64,000 bases of DNA from Bugula neritina (lineage: Eukaryota > Bryozoa > Gymnolaemata > Cheilostomatida > Bugulidae), in the NCBI GenBank assembly GCA_964035545.1, contig OZ037772.1, positions 11,969,818 to 12,033,817 of the forward strand, read 5' to 3'. Below are positions 24,901 to 37,900 of the stretch, one piece after another. Below the pieces are notes generated by a model. It worked only from the letters and a program-made list of their open reading frames with translations. It ran no database searches and was not told where the DNA came from. Positions within the stretch are counted from its first letter, which is position 1, and every line of letters starts with the position of its first letter. A program made the translations under genes and the position numbers.

Positions 24901-27373
24901 ATATGGTAGCTTATGGAATTAGTTCAGAATATAGAATCTGCACCCACCCCACCCTTGAAACTGGTATTTAATCAAGCTAATAATATGATATTATAGACAA
25001 TTATTACAGTTTATCATGCAACCTGCATTTTCCATATGCCATCAGGGTGAGCTTAAGCAGCATACATCTTTGAGTATGTCAAAGAATGCCTATTTCAATG
25101 TTCTTTATTAAAGAGTGGTCCTGGGAATGCTAATAATTAGCTCCAACATGATATAGGAATTACAGTTTAGACCTACTTTCTCACTTTTAACTGTCTTTAG
25201 CTGTTTCAGGATCTTGATTATTTCGTGTTTCAAAAGCTGCTAGATTTTCATATTCCATTTAGGTAAAAGATTAATTTCCTGCTCTTGTAAAAACTTTGCA
25301 ACAGTTAAAGCTGGAAATTGTTGGTTTTCAGGCAATGAGCTAACATAGTCACACTGACTTGCCGGAATATTCCAAGAGTCAAGCAGCAGACAACTCCTAC
25401 TGCACACGTGTGCAGAGACAGCTATATATAATGTATTGGTTACGTTGAACCAACCGTCATGGGTGAATCAGCAAAGGCCGATAGAGATAAGTGAGTTTAT
25501 ATTTATGTCACAAATTATCTCTGTACCACAGTACTATCTCTGTACCACAGTACTATCTCTGTACCACAGTACTATCTCTGTACCAAATTCTATGTAAACT
25601 GCTGGTAGTGTCACGGCTCTTCCAAATAAAACTGTTTCATAAGCCAACTAATTCATTCTAAAGTTTTGCTATGATAATTTCATGGCATTATGATTCACTA
25701 AAATATCAATGTTCAAAATTTTAAACCGAGTTAAAATAGAGAATATATTTCTGTTAAATTTGCACAACATCTATACATATATAAGTTATATTGCTGATAG
25801 AAAATGGAGTAATTGGATGTGCGAAGAACTTTGCTTGTTACTTGCCTGTTAGTTTGACAAATAGTTGAGTAGGTTTCATTATACTTGAATATTACAAGTT
25901 ACTTATCTGTGTGAACCCAAACTCAAACTTGTAATTCTCAACTAATCTTTAAAATGCAATGATTCAATCGTAAATGACGGAAATGATTTTCCCCTTATTG
26001 ATTAAATCAATTCATTGACTGGCAGTGCATGGCTAGACTGTTACCACAGTCTCCCTCAGCTGTTCTACCTTTTATTAAACCTTGAAATTATAATATAAGA
26101 TACAAGAATGACTACGGTTATTATTTTTATTAATAATTAATAGTATTACCTATAGCTTTTTACATTGCTCTTATTTCACATTATGAATTACTTTTAGAGA
26201 GCATATTATATTATAGAGAATGGTTGGAAGTGCCATATGAGTTTACATTAGCTGTTGCTTTAAGATTTATAGGTATTTCAAAATTAATTTCTATGACACT
26301 TAGAGAGGTTTTGAAAAATGAAAAAAACATTACGATATGTAAGACACAGTTTTCAACTGGTCAATTTCAGCTATTCTAACTTTCACAGCTGGTCACAATA
26401 TTCAGCTAGATGTCTAATGCTCTGAACTTGTATCATGCTATATTCTAGAGATCATGTTAGCAGGAAATCTTAGCTCCCTTTTAGACTAAGAACTATAACA
26501 AGACATAACCCCTGTGCTGCAAATAGCCACATTATTTTCTTTGTGAGTCACTAGATTAGAGGCAATGATTAACTGAGTTGTAAGAGCAACTGCATCAAAA
26601 ATGGAATTGAATTCCAAAAACTAATTAGTGTTCCACTTCCACTGATATGAAATTACTTCCACCTAAACTAATGCAGCTGCAGTGTTTTGTTAAAGGAGTG
26701 AGTAATATTGCTATCTATTGTGAAAAATGATACTTATAAAGTGTTCCTTCTGTATGTTGAAAAGGCATTTCAGGCTACATCATTTGCGCTTGACCATTAA
26801 ATATTGGTTGACTGTTGGCTTAAAATAAAAATTCACCGCAAAATTAATATGGATGAGTAAGTTGATTTCGGTGCGCTGCCTTGCTCTCGTAAAAATCTGA
26901 AGCCATCTTGAGTGTTTTATTTAATAAAAGTGTGATGAAATAGTTGGTCCTAAGGATTCTTGAAGTTACAAAATAATATTCTTTTGACACTTTGGCTACT
27001 TGATGTTCAATTTAATCGTTTATGTTGTTTAAAGAACTCAAACTACGCATATTTTCAAGATCTGAATTTAATTGTGCAGCACCAGTTTGAGTTTGACTTG
27101 GTACTGGCTATATGGTGGCTTATTCAACTCTAATCAAGAAGACTTAGCTTTAAATGACTCCATTGAAGATTCTTAGGATTTTAGTCACTCTGTTTTATCA
27201 CTTCATCAATATCACTATTAGTATTACTGTTCCCAGAATGACTATTACTATTAGTATTAGTATTAGTATGAGTATTAGTATTAGTATTAGTGTTATATAG
27301 CAACAATGTAAAACTCCTACTAATAACTCACTGTGACTGCCAGAAAGAGTAATGTAAGTAGTTTATTCCACAT
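15905..27373 (-). CDS. single-pass membrane protein with NHL beta-propeller ectodomain and tyrosine-rich tail, 9 exons, 599 aa
   Basis: Exons in transcription order: 27373-27332, 23992-23963, 23513-23434, 22841-21967, 21095-21030, 19703-19532, 19009-18924, 17038-16906, 16220-15905. All are GT-AG and phase-continuous, summing to 1800 nt. The N-terminus is hydrophobic (MWNKLLTLLFLAVT, then a second hydrophobic 10-aa exon), so it is a signal peptide or anchor. Residues about 51-340, in one large exon, contain NHL-type repeats (ARFSTPRQVTLNN followed by DGSIYLSDSGNNAIRLL; ILVADTLNNRLRVV). A Pro-rich linker (343-364) and a Ser/Glu stalk follow, then a transmembrane helix at about 390-415 ending LLYKR. 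The cytosolic tail of about 184 residues carries several Tyr motifs: YSLPYDEYTEV, DPYQML, SSYTHL (ITIM-like), DDYYYAS, NDYGYVDF. NHL propellers bind protein or RNA; here an extracellular ligand is likely and the tail looks suited to SH2-domain docking. That signalling role is inference. I know no named family with this exact layout. Confidence 0.88.
23220..23410. repeat. AT-rich TATTA low-complexity tract
   Basis: Repeated TATATTATAATATTA sequence lies in intron 3 of the NHL receptor gene, between exons 3 and 4. It has no coding content; a second tract of the same kind is at 28,590-28,805. Confidence 0.7.
23838..23932. repeat. imperfect CTG/CTA trinucleotide repeat
   Basis: A run of CTACTACTAATACTACTGCT and similar units ends in a purer (CTG)n stretch, just downstream (in transcript sense) of exon 2 of the minus-strand NHL receptor gene and within its second intron. 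Confidence 0.8.
25433..25490 (+). promoter_or_regulatory. possible TATA box and first coding exon of an unplaced forward gene
   Basis: TATATATAA at 25433 is followed 26 bp later by an ATG (25459), an 11-codon open stretch (MGESAKADRD) and a good donor AA|GTGAGT at 25490/25491. It lies inside the large first intron of the minus-strand NHL receptor. I found no second exon that clearly continues it, so it may be chance. A 19-bp tandem repeat (25506-25584) follows directly. Confidence 0.2.
25506..25584. repeat. 19-bp tandem repeat, four copies
   Basis: ACTATCTCTGTACCACAGT and near-copies occur about four times head to tail inside intron 1 of the NHL receptor gene. Confidence 0.85.
27225..27300. 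repeat. AGTATT hexamer repeat
   Basis: Repeated TTAGTATTAGTATGAGTATT lies in the NHL receptor's first intron, just below its signal-peptide exon. It is the same simple-repeat flavour as at 1190-1870 and 61,080-61,340. Confidence 0.8.
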
Positions 27374-29376
27374 GCTGTATTCTTCTAATTCTGTGGTAGA
27401 ATCTGTATATCTACTAACTCGAGCTGGTAGTAGGCAAGTTAATGTTGGAGAAGATGAAATAGTATATTGCCATTTCTGTACTATGCTGTGAGCTTACAAG
27501 AGTAGCATAAGTTCCTATCAATAAGCTGATAAAATTAGTGAGGGCATGTGTTAGACCTATCTATAATACAGATAATTAGTGTGGCTAAGTGTTTGTAACT
27601 TCTATAAACTTTTCCAACAGGAGCGTAGCCAGAGTATGTACAACCTGAAACTATAGGGTATCAATTAATTAAAAGAAAAACTAACAACAACAAAAAACAT
27701 TCTATTTTTATCTAAAGTATTATATTTTTATAATAAAACGATTTTAGAATAAATTTTCAAATCAAAAATATTGTTTTTCTTTCTGATAAATCCCTTTTCA
27801 TACAAATCTTCATCCACCCCTTTGTGAAGATGACATCCTATTTATCAAATTTGTGTAAAATACTTTGCTGTATCATTTTAGTAATGTACTAGATTATGGC
27901 ATTAAAATACTTCAGCAGGGATAGACGGATTGAAAAGTATGTTTGATTTATGTACAACTTCATGTTACCACGGTAATATGGATGGGTAATTTAGCTAACC
28001 TGAAGTATTTGAGTCTATAGTAACTAGATAATTTTATGTCGGTTATGAATTACGTACTCTAATTAAAACCATGTGCTATTTTTTAGATCTACTGAGGTTT
28101 GCTTTAGCCATCATGATGTTAATGTGACTAGCAGCAGCTTTCTAACTCATCTCTAGATAAAAGGTAAGAGAATACAACTTCTCAAAAGGGCATAGTTTTC
28201 CTATTATATCACACATTGCATATGTAGTGCCATAGACTATGTTTGTCATGTAATAATACAATATATAATTATACTATATTATATTAGGTATCATAATATG
28301 AATGATTCAACATTAAATTATAATTTTATGTATTATTTTACTAAAGTATATAGTATATAATAATATATTGTAATATATTAAAATCAATTATATAGTATAA
28401 TATATAATAATATGTCACACATATAGGCATTACTTGCTATAGTTGTTGTACCTGCATATCTATATTGGTCTAGGAATTGCAAAATTAGAACTTTTTACTC
28501 TCAAAAATGAATATTATTTGTATGAATATTGATTTAATTAGAAACTATTTTTCCCTCAAGGAAAAAGATTATTATAACAAGTTTAATAGTAGTCTATATA
28601 ATATAATATAATATAATTATGATATAACATATATAATATAATATAATTATAATATAATATAATATAATTATAATATAATATTATATATTATATATTACAT
28701 TATATAATATACAATATAATGCATTATATAATATAATATACAATATATAATGTGATATATAATATAATACAATATACAATATATAATATAATATATAATA
28801 TAACATATATAGTAAGTAAACAACATGAAAGTTTTTGTTGATTTTATAGGATAACAAAATATTAAATTATCTTTACGTTATTCAACTATAAGCGATATTT
28901 TACAGATTTGAAATATAAAACTAAGTTAAAGTGTACATGGTGTCAATCAGCAAGTGTGTTACTCACCAGATAACCAATATTAATTATCAAGTTTTAAAAT
29001 AGCCTTTATTTTCCAATTACTTAGTAAGATAATGATTACTTAAAATTGTTAATAAGAAATTAGATGACTTTTCATAGAATATGTCAGTTCAGTGACACAA
29101 CAGCTTCCTGCTTCATATAATTAGAAACCAACTTCAAATATAACCATTTCTGTATTCATAACTTGCACCATTGTATTTAATGATTATATTATTATTATAA
29201 TTATATAATTATATTCCAATGAATGTTATTTCACTTTAATAATAACTTGCTGCAGAGATAACCTGCTATAATACATCACTCTAGAATATTCTACAGTACT
29301 TCTTGAATTTTTATTAAAATTTCATGAAGAAGTAGTTTTGTAGAGGTAATAATTTTCAGGACTGTAACAAGCAGTC
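27374..29376. other. divergent spacer between NHL receptor and PAN-mucin gene
   Basis: No exon is recognised. This should contain the promoters of both flanking genes, which diverge here. It is very AT-rich, with a long TATAATATAAT tract at about 28,590-28,805. Confidence 0.4.
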
Positions 29377-31353
29377 ATGTATGCTATTAGTTTGGTGTTT
29401 GTTTTAGAGATCCTACTTTTATTTCTCCATGGCACTTCTGTGTTATGTAAGTATATAACTATTATTTTTATAAACATGTTGAAATGATATAAATTCATAT
29501 AGAACAGTTATCTGCTTAGAATAATGATGTTTCTTATAAAACATATAACGTTTTAAGTTTAAAAATAATATAAGTGAAAATATGAAAACCAAAAACATAA
29601 AAATGTTCTTGCATGCAACACACAGGAACGCATATGAGAGAATAATGGCTAGATACTTTATTATAAGCATATGAGATACAATAATGAGCGAGTTTTGGCC
29701 GTTTGACACTCCATAAATGCATGCATGTATATTTATAATGCAACTTTAATATATTACTTAAAAACATGATAAAGATAATATTTAATTATAAATGAATAAT
29801 AAATTTAAATGCGTATTTAGTACATGAAGTTTTACTGCTAAAATGTAAAGTTTTGGTTGCATGAGCAATTGCTCTAATATGTACATTATCAAATATATAT
29901 TTTAGCCCCAGTACAGGCACAGCACTCAAGCAAACTGTACGTGCTCACTGGTAACCGTGGAGCTTATTCAAGAGGAGGAAAACAAAAAGAGACGAAATGC
30001 TTCTCCGATAGAAAGATCGCAGTGAATGGAATACGGTCACCAATAGAGTGTCAAATTCAGTGCATGAACTACGCAGACGATGGGTTTACTTGTTCCTGTT
30101 TCGAGTTTTGGCAGAGTTCCAGGAGGTGTGATCTGTACAGACAGATGAGTAGCCAAGGTTCTCCAGAGGTGAATGGCACCTTGGATCACTTTCAACAGTC
30201 ATCTTCTTTGACAAGAAAAACAACCACAGCAACAATATCTGAAGTAGTAATGGCTGCAACCGACGTAACAACGGACAGACCGACACCCGTTACACACCTG
30301 CTATCAACAACTACAACCACGCCAACAGAAGTAACAAGTGAAACTATTGCTATGACAGTAAAGTCAACGATAACTACAGTTGCGCTCTCAAAAATTGTTG
30401 CTCCAACAACAACATCTACAACTACATCAACAACATCTACACCTACATCAGCAACTCTAACCCCTCCAACAACCTCTACAGCTACATCAACAACTGAAAA
30501 TAAACGAACAGCTACCTCAAATGTTGTCACCGGACTCCCATCTACTACTATTTTGTCAACCGTACCTAGAGCTATACAAACCGTACCTAGCAGACAAACA
30601 TTCTCAACAAATTTGTCAAATGCCACAGTTAAGCCAACGACTACAAACGACCTAACAACCAGTACAGCTGAACAGACTATTAAAACCACAACCACAAGCG
30701 AATTAGCAACAGCTGTAGCTGTACCAAGCACAACAGACAGACATACAACTACAGACATTAAAACAATTACAGAAACTGAGCTAACAATTGGCACAGCCAA
30801 GTCTACAATTGAAACTACAAATAGTGCTGCAAACTCTGAAGCAAAGGACACACCTACAACTACAGAAAAAGAAACAACCACAATGAAAGAAATGAAAACC
30901 AAAACAGCTAAACCAGCATTGATGAAAACTAGTACAATAACAACAAGCAAATTAACAACAGCTGTGCCAACAACCGACATGCATACAACTACAGAAACAA
31001 CCACTACCACAACCAAAATAAATGAACCACAACCCACTACAGCTAAACTAGAAACTAAAGTCACACCAACAACCAAAATAACAACAACTGTGGTAAATGC
31101 CAAAACAACTGCAGACATACGTGCAACTACAGAAAAAGAAACAACCACAAGAAATGAACCACAAACTACTACAGCAAAACCAACAGCTAAAGTCACACCA
31201 ACAGCTGAAAGGAAAGCTACGCCTACTGTTACTGCTGATACACCAACCACTGCTCTTAGTCTAAAGAGTTCTCTTGAGGAATATTCTAATCTTTGCAAGG
31301 TTCAAGGACATCTCTGCAATTTGGGAATGAATCCTAATTACCAGGTTGCATAA
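29377..31353 (+). CDS. secreted PAN/apple-domain protein with Thr-rich mucin region, 2 exons, 505 aa
   Basis: Exon 1 is 29377-29446 and exon 2 is 29906-31353, phase-continuous (donor TTAT|GTAAGT, acceptor ATTTTAG|CC). Exon 1 encodes a signal peptide (MYAISLVFVLEILLLFLHG). Residues about 50-95 form a Cys-rich module with spacing like a PAN/apple domain: C-FSDRKIAV, RSPIECQIQCMNY, FTCSCFEFWQSSRRCDLY. About 340 residues of Thr/Ser/Pro/Ala-rich sequence follow, presumably heavily O-glycosylated, then a short tail with two Cys (SNLCKVQGHLC). A secreted or cell-coat mucin is the likely role, with the PAN module as adhesive or lectin-like part. The paralogue at 57,682-59,742 has a nearly identical PAN core. 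An additional downstream exon cannot be excluded. Confidence 0.85.
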
Positions 31354-34053
31354 GTCACTTGCTACTATAATATGCTATATGCTATACATGCTATATTACA
31401 TGCTACGCATGCTATATGTGCTATATTACATGCTACATGCTATAATAATATGATACAATATTCTCACCTTTTTCTCACCTATCTTCACTTTGTCCTGTTC
31501 AGGTAGCAGAAAATATGCTATAATATGCTATACGCTGTTTATGCTACAATATGCTATATGCTACAATACACTACTTATATACTGTGAATTGTGAATATTG
31601 TGTGTGCATCTTTTCCTGTTATCTCTTTTTATATAATATGTTACCTATTTGCTGCTTAAACAATGACATCTATTGCATTGCATGTATACAGTCATATATA
31701 CAACAAATACTATATATCTGTTAATGCATCAGAAACGCTTTTTACATCAGTATATTTTCGTTAAGGGGACATTTGCCTTTCATGATTCTACTACTGACAC
31801 CATTGTATGTTAGTCAACTGCTGTTGATATACATTTTGTGTGTTATAGCGGCCATCTTTAACCAATACTAAAACTAATAAAGACTCAGCTGCTTTCCCTG
31901 GTCATATTAAGCATTAGCAAAACACAGCTGGTCATGTGATCATGCAGTTAACCCAAGCTACAGCATAATATAGTCAATAGAGTGATAAGCAATATATTTC
32001 AATAAATTGCAACAAACTTGTATATAAAATGTTTCCATCAACAAGTATATTATATATAAAACATCACCAGAATATAATACTAGTATCTATTGATTTTAAA
32101 GAATGCCTAGAACAGTTGATGTAAAATTTGGAAACCCATACAGTACTTTCTCACAAAACTATTTAAAGGAATGCAGTCACTCAAAGCTCATACTGGAATA
32201 GACGGATTCGGATTTGCTGATCAGTTTTGCTTAAATTAGTAGATGTTGAGCGATTTTATTGCAAGTTCTTAAACACAATTTCCAATCGCTAAAATATGTG
32301 AATATTTGTCTGAGGTGCATAGTCAATATATGTGAGGTTGACGTTTAACTCTTGCCTAGTATCAACAGACAAAGTCTATTCTCACAAAATGCTTTAACAT
32401 AAATACGAGTACATCCAGCTGCATTGAATTCTATGGCGATGGTCTGAAGCTAGTGCAAAATTAGTGATTGTCTCCCTTGCTTCTTTTGTTTGTATTATAC
32501 TTGGACACACAATGATAAAAAACTATAAATACAATTTTTAAAATCTTTGAAAATTATTTCAGTTTATAAAATATGTTAGAATGTTAAAACAAACAAAATA
32601 TTATCATAAATAAATTTATTTTAATATAAAGACACATTTTGATTATAATTTTAGCAAACATATATAACTCATTGCACACGCCCTGGTGCTAACTAATCTT
32701 GCTCCCAATGAAAAAGGTTAAATATATCACTTTATTTACCTGGTAAACCAGCTGACACAAAAGGTTGTAATTACGGTGATAATTATTATACATGTAGTTA
32801 CTTAAATCGTGGAAGGCAAACAAAGAGCTTCTAATGAATTCAAACTTGCAGTTTTCTTGCTTACAATATGGATGTCTTATTTTGTACACTACCTTTTATT
32901 TATTATAATATTTTCATTTTTCACAATTATTTTTAGAGCACTTTGTAGGGTAATTCCTTATGAGAAGACAACTCTACAGTCTACAATTTCTGCAGACATG
33001 TGACTAGTTATAGAGATGAATTTGCTAAGTAATAATGAAAAAACAGCAGCAGAGAATTTTTCAAAATACTACCATATTTGGTGAGAGAAAATAAAAGCAG
33101 CTATTCAATGAGAATATATTTTGTATATGTCACAGTTTTCAGCCTTAAATTTTAGATATTTGTAGCACATAATATTATATCAGTGCAAATACTGTTAGTC
33201 AACCAACTTTCAACTCACATGTCTCAGCAAGAGCGGGTCTGTTAGTAAACTTTCAACATGTATGCTCACTGTAACACAAGCCTCAGCTAAACTGGATCAT
33301 ATCTCCAAGTTTTATAATATATTCCTCAAGTGTTTTTGTTTATAGCTACTCCACACAATGCAGTATTTCTGTCACATTTATTTTTTAAAAGTGTTTTACA
33401 AATGAATTATTACCAATGTTTAGATATCTCTCAAGATGTTTGCTAATTTTATGCTATATTTCTGCATATTTTGTAAGTTTAACAGATAAAAGCACATTTG
33501 TAAAAAGATGCATTTTAGGCAAACTTCAGTTTTTTTTTCAAAAATATGAAATTAAAAGTGGAATCTTCTCATGTAACTGAAAAAAAGCAGTTGCGTCCAC
33601 TCGTGTAGCTCAATGCTACACAATACTTCCTGGTAATTATTGTGGGTGATTTAACAGCTTCATAATAGTTGCATAAAAACAAAATTTTAAAATTAGGAAT
33701 TGTCTCCCCATACATTTATTTTAAATTGAAAAACAATGTTTAGGAAGAACCGGACATAATTTGAACAGAAAATTAATTTTTGTTTCTAATTTGTATTTAA
33801 ATCATACAAAATGATGTATGAAACAAGCTTTTGCATTCAAAAAAAGACTCTTTTGGTAATATCACACCTGTGATTTATATGATTTTTTATTTCAGTAATG
33901 ACCAATTTACTTTTATCCCTATATGGGTTGCTGCTAGCACGTGAGTGGAAGAATGTGAATTAACCAGTGAACCTGATGCTGTTTCATAACAGGAGTTTGA
34001 GTCAGTAGCTCAGGCAATCTGGTGAAAAACTGCCTTTGCATGCAACTGTGCCT
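31354..34053. other. gene-poor AT-rich spacer
   Basis: At 31,360-31,570 there are loose repeats of ATGCTATAT/ATGCTACA. The remainder shows only short, unsupported open frames and no recognisable domain. Confidence 0.5.
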
Positions 34054-34215
34054 GGTTCACCGGGCTTGCCTGGTTCACCGGGCTTGCCTGGTTCACCGGG
34101 CTTGCCTGGTTCACCGGGCTTGCCTGGTTCACCGGGCTTGCCTGGTTCACCGGGCTTGCCTGGTTCACCGGGCTTGCCTGGTTCACCGGGCTTGCCTGGT
34201 TCACCGGGCTTGCCT
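34054..34215. repeat. 18-bp collagen-like minisatellite, nine copies, open on both strands
   Basis: Nine identical copies of GGTTCACCGGGCTTGCCT occur. Read forward this is (Gly-Ser-Pro-Gly-Leu-Pro)n, and read in reverse (Gly-Lys-Pro-Gly-Glu-Pro)n, both valid Gly-X-Y collagen repeats. The open frame runs beyond the repeat on both strands (34036-34251 forward, 34002-34271 reverse). On the minus strand the flank TTTGGTAAAG|GCC could act as an acceptor. No neighbouring collagen exons or propeptide domain were seen, so it may be an exon remnant, a collagen exon of an undetected gene, or a minisatellite. Confidence 0.8.
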
Positions 34216-34378
34216 GGTCCCCTGGCCTTTACCAAATATCTAATCCAATAGCATTCAAAATGCAACTTCAACTGAAGTGCCTCAATTTATCAGCATGCCA
34301 AAAAAAATTTCTAGCTTCCAAATACTAGATCTGGAGTTTTCTCCCTACACTTTTTCAGCATGCTGAAAATTTTTCCTG

Positions 34379-34997
34379 GCTTCCAAATTTTAGTTTTGGA
34401 GTTGTGTCCCCGTTTTGCTAAAACTCGGTAAAATATCACAAAATTGATGTTTTGCTGGGTAAAATGTAGGCTGTGGAGTTGTTCCCTCGATTTTTCCTAC
34501 AAAAAAGGAATGTTTTACAAAAAATAGCACTTCCTTGCCCTAGGCACTGTACCATTCCTAACAAAATTCGACAAAAAATACCTTTTATGTGGGAAAAACA
34601 TCAAAAATGGCACCTCCAGTGCACCAATTCCACACAGAATCCTCTAAAACGGCTCAAAAGCTACAAATTGATGCCAGTAGACCCGTACATTTCAGTTCTG
34701 AAAGGTTTCTGCGTAACCAGACCCATAAGCACAAGGCAACTGAATGCAGGTTTTACTATTTTAGGTCTGAATGGTTCTTTTTACTCATTCCATCACCAAA
34801 TAGACCCTTCCTATGTGGAACTGTAGCTAGGAGGTGCCATTTTTTGTTTTTTTTTTTTCTAAAAAGGGATTTTTTGTAGAAAAAACCGAGGGAACAACTC
34901 CACAGCCTACATTTTAACCCAGCAAAAACTCAGTTTTTCGATATTTTACTGCATTTTAGCGAAACGGGGACAAAACTCCAAATCTAAATTTGAAAGC
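34379..34997. mobile_element. fold-back element of about 620 bp with long imperfect inverted repeats
   Basis: The left arm (34379 onward; TTGGAGTTGTGTCCCCG, then TGTAGGCTGTGGAGTTGTTC) matches the reverse complement of the right arm ending near 34997. Inner hairpin segments also pair (AAAAATGGCACCTCC with GGAGGTGCCATTTTT). A diverged direct copy of the left end lies at about 34300-34370. The short open frames inside are not protein genes. It is likely a non-autonomous DNA transposon or fold-back element. Confidence 0.75.
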
Positions 34998-37900
34998 TAC
35001 AGCAAAAACTCCGTCCAATATCTTAATATTTCGGTGAGAACACAATTCCGGCATCTGCAATTTAGTAGCTAGCTGGAAAGTTGGTTCTATAAGTATAATC
35101 TATATTACTTCGAACAGTTGGAAAAGAACAGCCGGACTATCTGGATGGCAAAGCAATATTTGGGCACAAGACATGGTATCTAAACAGGTGCTAGACCTAT
35201 CTATGTGCACGAAGCACTTGATTGTGCTACAGCACCTGGTAACATCCTGCCTATGCTCACCAGGCATTGAACCATTGGGATTACCTGGCCTGCTAGTGTA
35301 AGCTGGCTACTCAGCTTACACACGCCATCAGACAATCAAGATGTCTCTACGGCCTGTTTACATGCACTTTAGCAAGCACACTCTGTATCACCATGAGTGT
35401 ACTGGTCACTACTGACATAATTGAAACATATAAATTTTAGGTGTCTTAATTTTAAAATAGCCGTTTTCATTGAAAATACTTATTCAATACATCATTTTAA
35501 TTGATTTAAAAGTAAGTCAAGTAATTTGAAATACTATTTTTGTTTATTCTATTTACTGTAGCTTATAAAATAATGTTTTGTCAATTTAAAATTAATGTAT
35601 GGGGAGACAAACCCTAATTTCCCAATGCTATACTCATTGAACTATAGTTTCAGTTCAGTGATTATACTTATACAATTAAGCACAATTAATAAAAGCTGGG
35701 AAATCAATCACAACAAGACTATCAAAATTACTGAGTTATTTTATAACTTTAAGCCGCATAAGTGGACCCAACTGTTGCAGTTTCTCACCTGGAATTACGT
35801 AAGACAGTCCAACTGCTATATCTCATTATTCTGATACAAACAAAACATTCTACCTTCTTTTATAACTGTGAATATTATTTGTAAACATCTCAGCTCTACA
35901 AAAGGAATGAATTGAAGTATTTATCATCAATATTACAAACTACATAATTACAAAGAGAGGAACACCTGAACATTATGTAATACTTTGATCTATTATTAGG
36001 TTTACTGTGTTATACTGCCTTAAACAAATGGGTTAAAGTTTTGTACTCAAACATATATAGGTGAGCAGTTGTTTGGACTACACTATAATATTGTGTACTG
36101 CAAATTGATATAAATGAAAATATCAATGATTTTCATGACTTCCTTACAGTTGACTTCATTTGACAGAGTATGATGTTGTAATAGATAATTAAATATTGAA
36201 GTTTTGAGAAAAGAGAAGGAAGACTATAGCAGCAAAACTTAATATAAACACTTAGATCTACCCTGAATTATAACTGCCAATAAACTCATGAAAAGTTATT
36301 GATGGGCTACTATGGGCTGTCAAAACACAACATACTTGTTATAAATGTTTCTTCGCATGTAACCCTAGTAGTGTAATGTTGTGAAAATACAGTCAATTAG
36401 TGCATGTGATCACGATTTTCAGAGTTGCGTTAATGGTCTTACTTTGTTTATTTAGAAAAAATCTTGCATATTTTCCACATAAGACAGTGACAATAAAGGT
36501 AGAGAAAATGTTATCAAACCAAATAACAGAGGGGGCTTTGGCTATAGACCAGGCGTATTCTACGACATGAGCGGATTACGATGAGATTTTATAGTTATTT
36601 GAATTATGACAGTACCAGCAGTGATATACACTGTCTGAACCGTAGGCCAAGGGTGTGTTTTGCAACACTAAGTGCGATTTTACTAGATAACCTCAGCTGC
36701 ATTAGTAAGTTGATTGAACAACTTAGTCTGATAATTACCTTTTGTGCAACTATAGTAAGGTTCGCAAGTCAAATCGTGTGAATATAACTGTGCGCTATAA
36801 ACACACTCTTATGAAACACCACTAGCGTATTGGTAGTAGTTGAATCGTCATTGCTTAGAAAACGGTGTGCAAGGTACTTTATAGTTTTATAATAAAGTAG
36901 GATTTGTTTATATTGTATTGAAAATTCATTAAATTTATTATATCTTTTTCTTTTATTTTTAAAAAAATATAAAAATATTTTACTTTGTCTTTTTTTAAAT
37001 AAAAATGTTATTTGATACAAAGATACGTATTAAAGTCCAAGGGAGATAAACCCTAAAATCTAAATCTAACCATGAACGAACAATATCGCGAGTCATAATT
37101 ATTATGATTGTGTTATTTGAATTGAATTGGGTTGTAGTTGCGCAAGACAACTCTCTTATGATAATCAAAGTATATAAGAAGTTAGAAAACTGGCAGTTCT
37201 AAGATTCACAGCATGCAGTTATAAAACTCATTACTAGTTGTACTGTGTTGGCTATGAATAACGAATTCTTCTGGCTGAAACGGACAAGTGTAAGCTACAA
37301 ATTACAGCAATATATAATAAAGTTCATTTAATAATTGCAACCATTTTACGTAATCTGTTCATTAATCTGAAGAACTTGGACAGTTGACAAACAGTTTAAC
37401 TGAACTAGTGTACTGTAACTTGTATCATAGTTTATTCTTCACACACAGGACAGAGTAGCACAACTATATGGTAATGTTTATAAACTGTTGTTAAGAAGGG
37501 GCTCTTCAGTATATTATAGAACCTCCTATAGAATTATTCTGAACTTTAGGCTTGTAACCAACTAAGTTTAACTACAAGCAACGAATTATTGTAGAATAAC
37601 ATTCATCAAGTGCACATATTGCCTGTATGAACTGCAGTATTGGTGTGACAACTCCTTCCACACAGCTTCTATCAGATGATATTATATTGTTTTAAATAAC
37701 TCAACATTTGAAGGCAGTAGATTTTTTATAAACAGTCTAATTGATTAGTCTAGGAATTCAACTGCAGATTGCCATTAATGCTGCAGGAAACACTTTAAAA
37801 TGATGCTGAATACTTTCCTTCTGTGCATATAGACTAGATTCTATACTCTCCATAACGAGAGAATATAAGGCTAAAGGTCATTAAATTACCTGAAGATATT

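Noticed and set aside
30192-31298. Long minus-strand Val-rich open frame across the forward mucin exon
   Set aside because: It is the reverse of Thr/Ala codon repeats (ACA/ACT reads as Val/Ser) and has no splice or signal features of its own.
34473-34879. Protein-coding gene of about 117 aa
   Set aside because: The frames lie inside the fold-back element between inverted arms, with no domain and low-complexity ends.
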